Shown here in pieces: positions 1-5,464 of a stretch of 9,154 bases of DNA. Positions within the stretch are counted from its first letter, which is position 1, and the number at the start of each line of letters is the position of its first letter. A program made the translations under genes and the position numbers. A model generated the notes under the pieces. The model had not been told where the DNA came from and did not search any database. It was given only the letters and a program-made list of their open reading frames with translations. The DNA comes from an uncultured Eubacteriales bacterium (lineage in GTDB: Bacteria; Bacillota; Clostridia; Oscillospirales; Acutalibacteraceae), in NCBI GenBank assembly GCA_900321905.1, contig ONXZ01000037.1, positions 1 through 9,154 of the forward strand, given 5' to 3'.

Positions 1-15
1 TTTTGGTCGTCCCAT
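1..15 (-). CDS. Start of an unidentified minus-strand gene (possibly a transposase), cut by the window edge
   Basis: Only five codons are visible, reading MGRPK from an ATG at 15-13, continuing beyond position 1. The start is supported by a strong ribosome binding site, AAGGAGA on the minus strand at 30-24, eight bases upstream. An in-frame ATG at 24-22 would overlap that site and is less likely. A short basic start of the form GRPK occurs in many transposases and DNA-binding proteins, and the perfect hairpin just upstream (52-88) together with the truncated gene beyond it fits the end of an insertion sequence. That identity is inference: five residues cannot assign a family, and an ordinary chromosomal gene is possible. 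Confidence 0.45.
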
Positions 16-23
16 TCTTTTCA

Positions 24-30
24 TCTCCTT
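24..30 (-). promoter_or_regulatory. Ribosome binding site for the minus-strand gene at the left edge
   Basis: The minus strand reads AAGGAGA here, eight bases before the ATG at 15-13. It is a near-perfect Shine-Dalgarno sequence and is the main reason to believe a gene starts at the left edge. Confidence 0.6.
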
Positions 31-51
31 TTTCTCTATCTTACCACAAAA

Positions 52-88
52 AATGATGGTAGACACTTTTTTTGTGTCTACCATCATT
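52..88 (-). terminator. Perfect 15-bp hairpin with a U-tract on the minus strand
   Basis: AATGATGGTAGACAC (52-66) and GTGTCTACCATCATT (74-88) are exact reverse complements around a loop of seven T (plus strand). Read on the minus strand, the stem ends in TT and is followed by TTTT then G, giving six consecutive U, the layout of an intrinsic terminator. On the plus strand it is followed by ATATCATTTC, a poor tail. It lies between the truncated reading frame and the start of the minus-strand gene, so it would block minus-strand transcription entering that gene from outside. Such a role is known for the ends of some insertion sequences. It could instead be a leader attenuator or a terminal structure of a mobile element. 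Confidence 0.55.
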
Positions 89-94
89 ATATCA
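86..94 (-). promoter_or_regulatory. Possible extended -10 promoter reading leftward
   Basis: The minus strand reads TGATATAAT at 94-86: a perfect -10 hexamer with the TG of an extended -10 element. No convincing -35 hexamer lies 16-18 bases upstream. Transcription would start inside the hairpin at 52-88. The match could be chance in AT-rich sequence. Confidence 0.3.
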
Positions 95-458
95 TTTCAA
101 GATTAATGTGCCGTTTTCATTCCACGACGCAAGATTTTTAATTGATAATATACCTGACAATAAATTACAGGGCAGGAAGTTTGAACTTGATATTGACAAT
201 GAAAACAGTTTTTGCGCGTTTAACAAGTTAGTTTTCAACGAGTACAAAATAATCAATAACGCTTTTAATGACGGTGCTTTTTGTATGGGCGCAGAGTTCT
301 ATTTGAAAGAAAACGGCAGATATGAGGCTGTATTCGAGATGGAATGTTTTAAGCCAAAAAGTAATACGACAATTTATGAGTATTTAAAAATCAATTGCAA
401 GTCGATTGTATTTATATCTGACGAATGTGAAAATACAGAATTTCCGCCGCAATTCTAA
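93..458 (+). pseudogene. 5'-truncated reading frame, unknown protein
   Basis: The frame is open to the stop codon at 456-458 and has the look of real coding sequence: mixed composition, alternating hydrophobic/charged segments suggesting beta strands, and codon use like its neighbours. It lacks a usable start. The frame extends back to a TTG at 72, but that codon lies inside the hairpin at 52-88 and has no ribosome binding site. The GTG at 108 has none either, and the first ATG (285) would discard about half of the frame. The simplest reading is the C-terminal part of a longer protein whose 5' end was lost at a junction near 88-94. The visible part has about 120 residues, no signal peptide or membrane segment, and no motif I recognise. 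The HDA-containing start of the frame (residues FHDARFLID) vaguely recalls the C-terminal part of small uncharacterised Bacillota proteins such as DUF4085, but this is a memory-based guess. It ends just before the rplS promoter. Confidence 0.5.
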
Positions 459-465
459 AAAACAT

Positions 466-494
466 TTGACATTATAATTACTTTGTGTTATTAT
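466..494 (+). promoter_or_regulatory. rplS promoter
   Basis: A perfect -35 hexamer TTGACA (466-471) is followed after 17 bases by TATTAT (489-494), matching the -10 consensus at five of six positions. Transcription would start at about 500-502, exactly where the folded rplS leader begins. This leaves an untranslated leader of about 118 bases. Confidence 0.85.
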
Positions 495-500
495 ATATCA

Positions 501-604
501 GCATTTAGCCGCAGATTACTCTGTCTGCGCGTAAAATGCGAGCGTTACGCATTTTAGAGGATGGTCCAATGTCAGTCTCCTGATAAGAACATCATATAAA
601 AATT
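501..604 (+). ncRNA. Ribosomal protein L19 leader (putative autoregulatory mRNA structure)
   Basis: The long, structured 5' leader of rplS sits where the L19 leader family known from B. subtilis and other low-GC Gram-positives is found. Visible pairings are: GCATTT (501-506) with AAATGC (534-539), enclosing CGCAGA (510-515) with TCTGCG (524-529); an alternative hairpin TAAAATGCG (532-540) with CGCATTTTA (548-556); and a downstream element GATG (560-563) with CATC (590-593) enclosing TCAG (572-575) with CTGA (580-583). The first and second stems share bases 534-539, so they exclude each other. The segment GGATGGTCC through GATAAGAACATC resembles the conserved core of that family as I remember it. 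The established proposal is that L19 binds its own leader to repress synthesis. No terminator is seen inside, so control here would be translational or by mRNA stability (inference). Confidence 0.7.
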
Positions 605-618
605 AAGGAGGAAATAAA

Positions 619-963
619 ATGGACGCACTTAAAGTTATCGCACAGGACTCCATGAAGGCAGAGGCTCCTAAGTTCAACATTGGTGACACAGTTAGAGTTT
701 CTGTTAACATCCGTGAGGGTTCAAGAGAAAGAATTCAGATGTTCGAGGGTACAGTTATCGCTAAGAGAGGTTCAGGCGTATCTGAAACTTTCACCGTTCG
801 CCGCATTTCTTACGGCGTAGGTATCGAGCGTGTGTTCCCGCTTCACTCACCTAACGTTGTTGACGTTAAGGTTGTGCGCAAGGGTAAGGTTCGCCGCGCT
901 AAACTCTACTATCTTCGTGACAGAGTTGGTAAGGCAGCCAAAGTTAAGGAAGACATCAGATAA
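619..963 (+). CDS. rplS: 50S ribosomal protein L19
   Basis: L19 is a structural protein of the large ribosomal subunit, located near the interface with the 30S subunit and contributing to intersubunit bridges. The 114-residue product has the usual family length. It shows the L19 barrel motifs: [16 protein letters not shown] near residues 19-34, the segment with [10 protein letters not shown] near 43-52, and the C-terminal signature [15 protein letters not shown] near 88-102. The ATG at 619 is fixed by AAGGAGG (605-611), seven bases upstream. The gene has its own promoter and structured leader, and a hairpin terminator just after the stop, so it is probably mostly monocistronic with possible read-through into rbgA. 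In many Clostridia a signal peptidase gene lies between rplS and rbgA; it is absent here. The family call is certain; leader-based regulation is inferred. Confidence 0.98.
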   Translation: MDALKVIAQDSMKAEAPKFNIGDTVRVSVNIREGSRERIQMFEGTVIAKRGSGVSETFTVRRISYGVGIERVFPLHSPNVVDVKVVRKGKVRRAKLYYLRDRVGKAAKVKEDIR

Positions 964-974
964 TTATTTCTGCA

Positions 975-1011
975 AACCGCTTCACATTGTGAGGCGGTTA
1001 ATTTGATTTTT
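975..1011 (+). terminator. Terminator after rplS
   Basis: AACCGCTTCAC (975-985) pairs with GTGAGGCGGTT (989-999) around a three-base loop, with one G-U pair. The tail AATTTGATTTTT is T-rich but interrupted, so termination may be partial and let some transcription continue into rbgA. Confidence 0.65.
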
Positions 1012-1031
1012 AACGATATTTATTATATAAT
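1003..1031 (+). promoter_or_regulatory. Promoter for the rbgA-rnhB-yraN-thrC set
   Basis: TTGATT (1003-1008) and a perfect TATAAT (1026-1031) are separated by exactly 17 bases. The -35 element lies inside the T-rich tail of the rplS terminator. The predicted transcription start is near 1038, about 25 bases before the rbgA start. Confidence 0.75.
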
Positions 1032-1062
1032 ACCATTATTATATTAACAGGAAGGTAACACA

Positions 1063-1926
1063 ATGCCTGAATATATTAAACAGAACGTTCAGTGGTTTCC
1101 GGGACATATGGCAAAGACAAGGCGACTGATTAAAGAGAGTCTAAACCTTGTCGACGGTGTTGTCGAGATTGTTGACGCACGCGTGCCGCAGAGTTCGCGC
1201 AACCCTGAACTTGACGATATTATCAAGAATAAACCGCACATTATGCTGCTTAACAAGTGCGATGTTGCAAATCAGACGGCAACATCTATTTGGCTTAAAC
1301 ACTTTAAAAACAACGGATTCTACGCTCTTGCGGTTGACTGCCGTACAGGCAAAGGTCTTAATAAGTTTGATGAAACTGTTAAGGCTGCGCTGTCCGACGT
1401 TATTGCAAAAAACGAAAGCAAGGGCATGAAAAACAAGCCGCTTCGTCTTATGGTTGTCGGTATTCCTAACACAGGCAAATCGTCGTTTATCAACCGTATG
1501 GGCAAAAACGCAAAAGCAAAAGTTGCCGACAAGGCAGGTGTTACACGTCAAAATCAGTGGTTTGTAGTCGGCGGCGGCATTGAACTGCTTGACACGCCGG
1601 GAGTTCTTTGGCCAAAGTTTGACGACCCTGAAGTTGGAGATAAACTCGCGTTTATCGGTTCTGTTAAAGACGAAGTAACTGACAAGGAGACGCTTGCTTG
1701 CCGACTGCTCGAAACGCTTGCAAACACACGCCCTGAAGCGATTGAGGAGAGATACAAACTTGAGTCTGTTGAAGGCTTGCAAGGCTGGGAAATTCTTGAA
1801 CTTATCGGCAAAAAACGCGGCTTTCTTATCAAGGGCGGCGAAATTGACTATGAGCGTGCTGCGGTTATTGTTGCTGATGAATTCAGGGGCGGCAAACTGG
1901 GCAGAATAACATTGGAGTTACCGTGA
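1063..1926 (+). CDS. rbgA: Ribosome biogenesis GTPase RbgA (YlqF), circularly permuted
   Basis: RbgA is a GTPase needed for late assembly of the 50S subunit; in B. subtilis it acts before L16 and several other late proteins join. The 287-residue product has the family length and the permuted motif order: N-terminal WFPGHM (11-16), DARVPxSSRNP (38-48), G4 motif NKCD (64-67), then the P-loop GIPNTGKS (133-140), G2 threonine in GVT (159-161) and G3 DTPG (177-180). A C-terminal helical domain follows, which in the family contacts rRNA. All nucleotide-binding motifs are intact. The ATG at 1063 has AGGAAGG (1049-1055) seven bases upstream. The gene has its own promoter (1003-1031) and its stop overlaps the next start, so it is translationally coupled to rnhB. 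The rplS-rbgA-rnhB order is conserved in Bacillota. Confidence 0.97.
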   Translation: MPEYIKQNVQWFPGHMAKTRRLIKESLNLVDGVVEIVDARVPQSSRNPELDDIIKNKPHIMLLNKCDVANQTATSIWLKHFKNNGFYALAVDCRTGKGLNKFDETVKAALSDVIAKNESKGMKNKPLRLMVVGIPNTGKSSFINRMGKNAKAKVADKAGVTRQNQWFVVGGGIELLDTPGVLWPKFDDPEVGDKLAFIGSVKDEVTDKETLACRLLETLANTRPEAIEERYKLESVEGLQGWEILELIGKKRGFLIKGGEIDYERAAVIVADEFRGGKLGRITLELP

Positions 1927-2549
1927 TGAAAAACGAGATTGAAACTATTGACTGGTTGCACTATGAAAACGAGGCATACGCAAAAGGTTACACCTGCGTT
2001 TGCGGTGTTGACGAAGCGGGCAGAGGTCCGCTTGCAGGCCCTGTTTGTGCCGCTGCAGTCGTGCTGCCGAAGGGACATATTATAAGCGGCGTTAACGATT
2101 CTAAAAAACTTACCGAAAAGAAGCGTGAAGCGCTTTTTGACGTCATTAAGGAAGAAGCAGTTGCATATTCTATCGCAACGGCGAGCGAAAAAGAAATTGA
2201 TGAACTTAACATCTTGCAGGCTACATATCTTGCGATGAAAAGGGCTGTTGAAGGTCTTGGTATTGCAAACTATGCAATGATTGACGGCAACAGAATTCCG
2301 CCGCTTGATATACCTGCGGAGTGCATTATAAAGGGCGACGGCAAGTCAATGTCCATAGCCGCTGCGTCTATCCTTGCAAAGGTTACAAGGGACAGATATA
2401 TGCTTGAAATGGCGGAAAAATATCCGCAGTATCAGTTTGAAAAACATAAAGGTTACGGCACAAAACTGCATTATCAGATGCTTGATGAATTCGGTCCTTG
2501 CGAACTTCATCGCCAGTCGTTCCTTAAAACTTGGTATGCTAAAAAATGA
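1926..2549 (+). CDS. rnhB: Ribonuclease HII
   Basis: RNase HII cleaves the RNA strand of RNA-DNA hybrids and starts removal of single ribonucleotides misincorporated in DNA. The 207-residue product has the standard length. The four acidic metal-binding residues are present: D29 and E30 in GVDEAGRG, D120 in MIDG, and D138 in [18 protein letters not shown]. Tyr177 in the HKGYGT motif matches the residue the family uses to recognise the RNA-DNA junction. I chose the ATG at 1926, because GGAG at 1914-1917 lies eight bases before it; the adjacent GTG at 1923 is in frame but only five bases from that site and would add one residue. The ATG overlaps the rbgA stop codon by one base, and the 3' end overlaps yraN, so the three genes are almost certainly one transcript. 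Confidence 0.96.
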   Translation: MKNEIETIDWLHYENEAYAKGYTCVCGVDEAGRGPLAGPVCAAAVVLPKGHIISGVNDSKKLTEKKREALFDVIKEEAVAYSIATASEKEIDELNILQATYLAMKRAVEGLGIANYAMIDGNRIPPLDIPAECIIKGDGKSMSIAAASILAKVTRDRYMLEMAEKYPQYQFEKHKGYGTKLHYQMLDEFGPCELHRQSFLKTWYAKK

Positions 2550-2899
2550 ATAATCTCGGAAAATATGCTGAATTTGAAGCAACTAAATATTTAAAAAAGA
2601 AGCGCTACAAACTCGTTGACTACAACTACACATCGCCCTTTGGCGAAATTGATATTATCGCAAAAAACAAAAAGTATCTTTTGTTTGTTGAAGTCAAGAT
2701 GAGAGATGAAAACTCAATCGCAAGTCCAAAAGAGTTTGTGGACTACGCAAAACAGCAGAAAATCATTGCAACTGCAGAGTTATATTTAGCCAAAAATCCG
2801 ACTGATTTGCAGCCTCGGTTTGATATTGTTGAGATAATATGCAGAGAAGGCAAAATAAAATCTGTAAAACATCTTGAAAATGCGTTTCAATTAAGTTAA
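2546..2899 (+). CDS. YraN/UPF0102 family nuclease-like protein
   Basis: The 117-residue product matches the UPF0102 (YraN) family, small proteins with a PD-(D/E)XK nuclease-like fold whose cellular role is not firmly established; relation to Holliday junction resolvases suggests DNA or RNA processing. Visible features are an N-terminal helix with [12 protein letters not shown] (5-16), then the core GEIDIIAK (33-40) and FVEVKMR (47-53), placing candidate metal ligands at E34, D36, E49 and K51, and RFDIVEI (91-97) with D93. All are intact. The ATG overlaps the rnhB stop by four bases (ATGA), indicating translational coupling; there is no separate ribosome binding site of note. Linkage with rnhB is typical of Bacillota and supports a role in nucleic-acid maintenance. 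Nuclease activity is inferred from motifs. Confidence 0.92.
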   Translation: MNNLGKYAEFEATKYLKKKRYKLVDYNYTSPFGEIDIIAKNKKYLLFVEVKMRDENSIASPKEFVDYAKQQKIIATAELYLAKNPTDLQPRFDIVEIICREGKIKSVKHLENAFQLS

Positions 2900-2920
2900 A
2901 ATATACACGCAAAAAACTAT

Positions 2921-2925
2921 GGGAG
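2921..2925 (+). promoter_or_regulatory. Ribosome binding site deciding the thrC start
   Basis: GGGAG lies eight bases before the ATG at 2934. It overlaps the first codons of the alternative start at 2919, so ribosomes using it must begin at 2934. Confidence 0.75.
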
Positions 2926-2933
2926 ATAAAACT

Positions 2934-4430
2934 ATGCTTTATACTTCAACTCGAAATAAGAATATTAAAGTTTCAGCCGCGCAGGCTATTGCGCAGGGTA
3001 TCAGCGAGGAAGGCGGTCTTTTTGTACCTTGCGAACTGCCGCAGTTTACGCTTGATAAAATCGGCACAATGGTCGATATGACATATATTCAGAGAGCAAA
3101 AACCGTGCTTAAAGAATTCCTCACAGATTTTACTGATGAAGAACTTGACTACTGCGTGAACGGCGCATATGCCGCAGACAAGTTTTCAAGCAAAAAAATT
3201 GCCCCTGTTGTTAATGTGAACGGCAATGAAAATATACTTGAACTCTGGCACGGACCTACTTGCGCATTTAAGGATATGGCGCTCCAGCTTCTGCCTTATC
3301 TTATGACAGTTTCAGCCAAAAAGACGGCTGACGGCAAGACTATTGTTATCCTTGTAGCAACATCCGGTGATACGGGCAAAGCGGCGCTTGAAGGTTTTAA
3401 AGACGTTGAAAACACAAAGATTCTTGTGTTCTATCCTGTTGACGGCGTGTCGCCTATGCAGAAACTGCAGATGACAACTCAGGAGGGTGAAAACGTTGCT
3501 GTCTGCGCAATTAACGGCAACTTCGATGACGCTCAGAGTTCAGTTAAATCTATCTTTACAAATGATGAGATTAAGGCACAACTTGCTAAAAAGAATATGA
3601 TGTTCTCATCTGCAAACTCCATTAACTGGGGACGTCTTGTGCCGCAGATTGTTTACTATTTTTCCGCTTATGCAGACCTCGTTGAGCAGGGTAAAATTAC
3701 TCTCGGAGACGAAATAAACGTAGTTGTTCCGACAGGTAACTTCGGCAACATTCTTGCAGGCTACTATGCAAAGAAAATGGGTCTGCCGATTAAAAAACTC
3801 GTTTGCGCTTCTAATTCAAACAACATTCTCACCGATTTCTTGAAGTCGGGCGAATACGATAAAAACAGGCAGTTTTACACCACAACTTCTCCGTCAATGG
3901 ATATTCTTATATCCTCAAATCTTGAGCGACTTCTCTATCATATGAGCGGTGAAGATGACACGCTCGTTGTTGACCTTATGAACAAACTTTCAACTGACGG
4001 CAGATATGTTATCACCGAGGAACTTATGCACAGTATTCAGGCTGTATTTGACGCGGGATTCTGTGATGAAAAATCGGTGTTTGACACGATTCATAAGTAC
4101 GAAAAAGAATATAATTATCTCTGCGATACACATACTGCAGTTGCTGTTAAGGTTTACGAAAATTATGTAGCAGAAACGGGTGATGATATTCCTACTGTTG
4201 TTGATTCAACCGCTTCGCCTTACAAATTCTCAAAGAGCGTTCTTTGCGCTGTAAACAGCGACGATAACTGCACTCTTGATGAGTTTGACACAGTTGATGA
4301 ACTTAACAGAGTTACAGGCGCTGATGTGCCTGCTCCGCTTAAAGCGCTCAAGAATAAGCAGGTGCGTTTTACCGATGTCTGTGATAAAGAGAATATGAGC
4401 GAAATGGTGTTCAAACTTCTCGAATTATAA
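2934..4430 (+). CDS. thrC: Threonine synthase
   Basis: This PLP enzyme converts O-phosphohomoserine to threonine, the last step of threonine synthesis, in the cytosol. The 498-residue product matches the long class of threonine synthases. It begins MLYTSTRNKN, followed by the N-terminal motif GISEEGGLFVP (22-32), the PLP-binding lysine K113 in HGPTCAFKDMA, the SGDTG loop (144-148) and the PLP phosphate loop GNFGN (268-272). I chose the ATG at 2934 because GGGAG (2921-2925) sits eight bases upstream and the resulting start matches the family. An in-frame ATG at 2919 has no ribosome binding site and contains that very site downstream of it. The gene is 34 bases after yraN without an obvious promoter or terminator between, so it is probably the last gene of the rbgA operon; its presence in a ribosome/nuclease cluster looks like gene packing rather than function. 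Confidence 0.97.
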   Translation: MLYTSTRNKNIKVSAAQAIAQGISEEGGLFVPCELPQFTLDKIGTMVDMTYIQRAKTVLKEFLTDFTDEELDYCVNGAYAADKFSSKKIAPVVNVNGNENILELWHGPTCAFKDMALQLLPYLMTVSAKKTADGKTIVILVATSGDTGKAALEGFKDVENTKILVFYPVDGVSPMQKLQMTTQEGENVAVCAINGNFDDAQSSVKSIFTNDEIKAQLAKKNMMFSSANSINWGRLVPQIVYYFSAYADLVEQGKITLGDEINVVVPTGNFGNILAGYYAKKMGLPIKKLVCASNSNNILTDFLKSGEYDKNRQFYTTTSPSMDILISSNLERLLYHMSGEDDTLVVDLMNKLSTDGRYVITEELMHSIQAVFDAGFCDEKSVFDTIHKYEKEYNYLCDTHTAVAVKVYENYVAETGDDIPTVVDSTASPYKFSKSVLCAVNSDDNCTLDEFDTVDELNRVTGADVPAPLKALKNKQVRFTDVCDKENMSEMVFKLLEL

Positions 4431-4437
4431 TAAAACA

Positions 4438-4458
4438 GGGAGGGCGAAAAACCCTCCC
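4438..4458. terminator. Bidirectional terminator between thrC and the DUF1540 gene
   Basis: GGGAGGG (4438-4444) and CCCTCCC (4452-4458) form a GC-rich seven-base-pair stem with a seven-base loop. An outer pairing AACAG (4434-4438) with CTGTT (4464-4468) is possible if the inner stem gives up its outermost pair. On the minus strand the stem is followed by TGTTTTATT, a fair U-tract; on the plus strand by GATTTCTGTTATT, a weaker one. It sits just past the stop codons of two convergent genes, so it can serve both. The same stem sequence recurs after clpX. Confidence 0.75.
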
Positions 4459-4466
4459 GATTTCTG

Positions 4467-4640
4467 TTATTCACAGCCTGACGGATTGTCGCAGCACTCA
4501 AAAGTTTCACACTTTGTTTCACTCTCGTGCATTGCACGCGGATTGCCGACTTTAATCTGTTTTGCAGTGCAGTCGTCACCCTTGCTGTGGTATACGCAGT
4601 TCTTTACTTCGCAGGAAATTCCTTTGATTTCTTTATCCAT
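4467..4640 (-). CDS. Small cysteine-rich DUF1540 protein
   Basis: A 57-residue product begins at the ATG at 4640-4638, with a strong ribosome binding site AAAGGAGTG (minus strand, 4655-4647). The sequence has seven cysteines (C10, C15, C24, C44, C49, C50, C56), with the C-x4-C-x8-C spacing near the N-terminus, the CVYH segment and the later CETFEC segment typical of DUF1540, a family common in Clostridia and Bacilli. Its function is unknown; the cysteine and acidic content suggests binding of zinc or another metal, which is inference. There is no signal peptide or membrane segment, so it is likely cytosolic. It is convergent with thrC, sharing a terminator, and divergent from the phosphoesterase gene with only 59 bases between starts. 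It is too short for many gene callers but is well supported. Confidence 0.9.
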   Translation of the reverse strand: MDKEIKGISCEVKNCVYHSKGDDCTAKQIKVGNPRAMHESETKCETFECCDNPSGCE

Positions 4641-4683
4641 TTAAAACACTCCTTTCACCATTAGTGTTTGGAGATTTGACCTG

Positions 4684-4689
4684 ATTATA
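4684..4689 (-). promoter_or_regulatory. Possible -10 element for the DUF1540 gene
   Basis: The minus strand reads a perfect TATAAT at 4689-4684, which would start transcription about 37 bases before the DUF1540 start codon. No good -35 hexamer is present; the matching region falls in the first codons of the divergent phosphoesterase gene. It is a candidate only. Confidence 0.35.
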
Positions 4690-4690
4690 C

Positions 4691-4696
4691 GGTGAT
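4691..4696 (+). promoter_or_regulatory. Unusual ribosome binding site of the phosphoesterase gene
   Basis: GGTGAT matches the 3' part of the full Shine-Dalgarno sequence (AGGAGGTGATC) rather than its GGAGG core. Although only three bases separate it from the ATG at 4700, this register places the ribosome at a normal distance. A GGAG further upstream (4670-4673) is too far away to be used. Confidence 0.6.
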
Positions 4697-4699
4697 ATT

Positions 4700-5383
4700 A
4701 TGTCGTTATACGCTATTGCTGACACGCATTTGTCTTTTGGTACAGATAAGCCTATGGATTCTTTTCCGGGGTGGGAAGATTATGTCAGCAGAATTGAAAA
4801 AAACTGGAACAAGTTAATAACTGCTGACGATACTGTTGTGATTGCCGGCGATATAAGTTGGGCTATGAATTTTGACGAACTTCGCGCTGATTTTGAGTTT
4901 ATCAATAATCTCAACGGCAAAAAGATTATTTCAAAAGGCAACCACGATTATTGGTGGAATACACTTACTAAGATGAATCAGTTTATTGCTGATAACGGTT
5001 TTGATACTATAAAAATTTTGCAAAATAATTCGTTTGAAGTTTGCGGAGTGTCCGTCTGCGGCAGCCGCGGCTGGCTGTTTGACAGCACCGAACAGCACGA
5101 CGAGAAGGTGCTAAACAGGGAAGTTGGCAGAATAAAAATGTCGCTTGACAGTGCCATTTGTGATGAAAAAGTGCTTTTTCTTCACTATCCGCCCGTAACT
5201 ACTGACAGCGAGTGCGAGCAGATTATGCAGGTTATCAGTGATTACGGCATTAAAGAATGTTACTACGGGCATCTTCACGGTGCAGCAGCAAGGTTTGCGA
5301 TAGACGACACTGTTAGCGGCTGTAAATTCAGCCTGATTTCCTGCGACAGACTCGGTTTTATGCCAAAACTCATTAAAAAGTAA
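4700..5383 (+). CDS. Calcineurin-like metallophosphoesterase
   Basis: The 227-residue product is a cytosolic metallophosphoesterase with a complete two-metal site: DTH (D8, H10), GDISWA (D51), GNHDYWW (N81, H82), HYPP (H162) and GHLHG (H191, H193). This motif set is the calcineurin-like fold; the GDISWA and GNHDYWW forms are typical of a YmdB-unrelated group of uncharacterised Clostridia/Bacilli phosphoesterases. The substrate cannot be read from the sequence; nucleotides, phosphodiesters or phosphoproteins are all possible. The ATG at 4700 is supported by GGTGAT (4691-4696) and by the first strand SLYAIADTH starting immediately after it. It is divergent from the DUF1540 gene, and the tig promoter follows directly with no clear terminator, so some read-through into tig is possible. 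I see no clear promoter for it within the short intergenic gap. Confidence 0.93.
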   Translation: MSLYAIADTHLSFGTDKPMDSFPGWEDYVSRIEKNWNKLITADDTVVIAGDISWAMNFDELRADFEFINNLNGKKIISKGNHDYWWNTLTKMNQFIADNGFDTIKILQNNSFEVCGVSVCGSRGWLFDSTEQHDEKVLNREVGRIKMSLDSAICDEKVLFLHYPPVTTDSECEQIMQVISDYGIKECYYGHLHGAAARFAIDDTVSGCKFSLISCDRLGFMPKLIKK

Positions 5384-5390
5384 AAAAGTG

Positions 5391-5419
5391 TTGTATTTTT
5401 ATAATACTTGTGTTATAAT
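5391..5419 (+). promoter_or_regulatory. Promoter of the tig-clpP-clpX operon
   Basis: TTGTAT (5391-5396) and a perfect TATAAT (5414-5419) are separated by 17 bases, with TGT directly before the -10, making it an extended -10 promoter. Transcription would start near 5426, about 39 bases before the tig ATG. No CtsR-type or CIRCE heat-shock operator is visible around it, unlike many clp genes of Bacillota. Confidence 0.8.
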
Positions 5420-5464
5420 GCTAATCCGTATAAAATTATAATATTATTAAGGAGGGTCATTCCA

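Noticed and set aside
52..88. The left hairpin as a plus-strand terminator or small RNA
   Set aside because: On the plus strand there is no U-tract after the stem. The U-tract lies on the minus strand only, and there is no sign of a separate small-RNA promoter.
1141..1832. Long minus-strand open frames opposite rbgA (for example 1141-1782)
   Set aside because: They lie wholly within rbgA, which has intact GTPase motifs, and they have no ribosome binding site or recognisable domain. They are shadows of the coding strand.
2919..2933. Upstream ATG (2919) as the thrC start
   Set aside because: It has no ribosome binding site, and the GGGAG that serves the ATG at 2934 lies inside its first codons. 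Family members begin at the MLYTSTR position.
1926..4430. rnhB-yraN-thrC as a novel functional system
   Set aside because: The tight packing reflects ordinary operon structure. The individual functions are well known or family-level, and nothing in thrC suggests a link with nucleic-acid processing.
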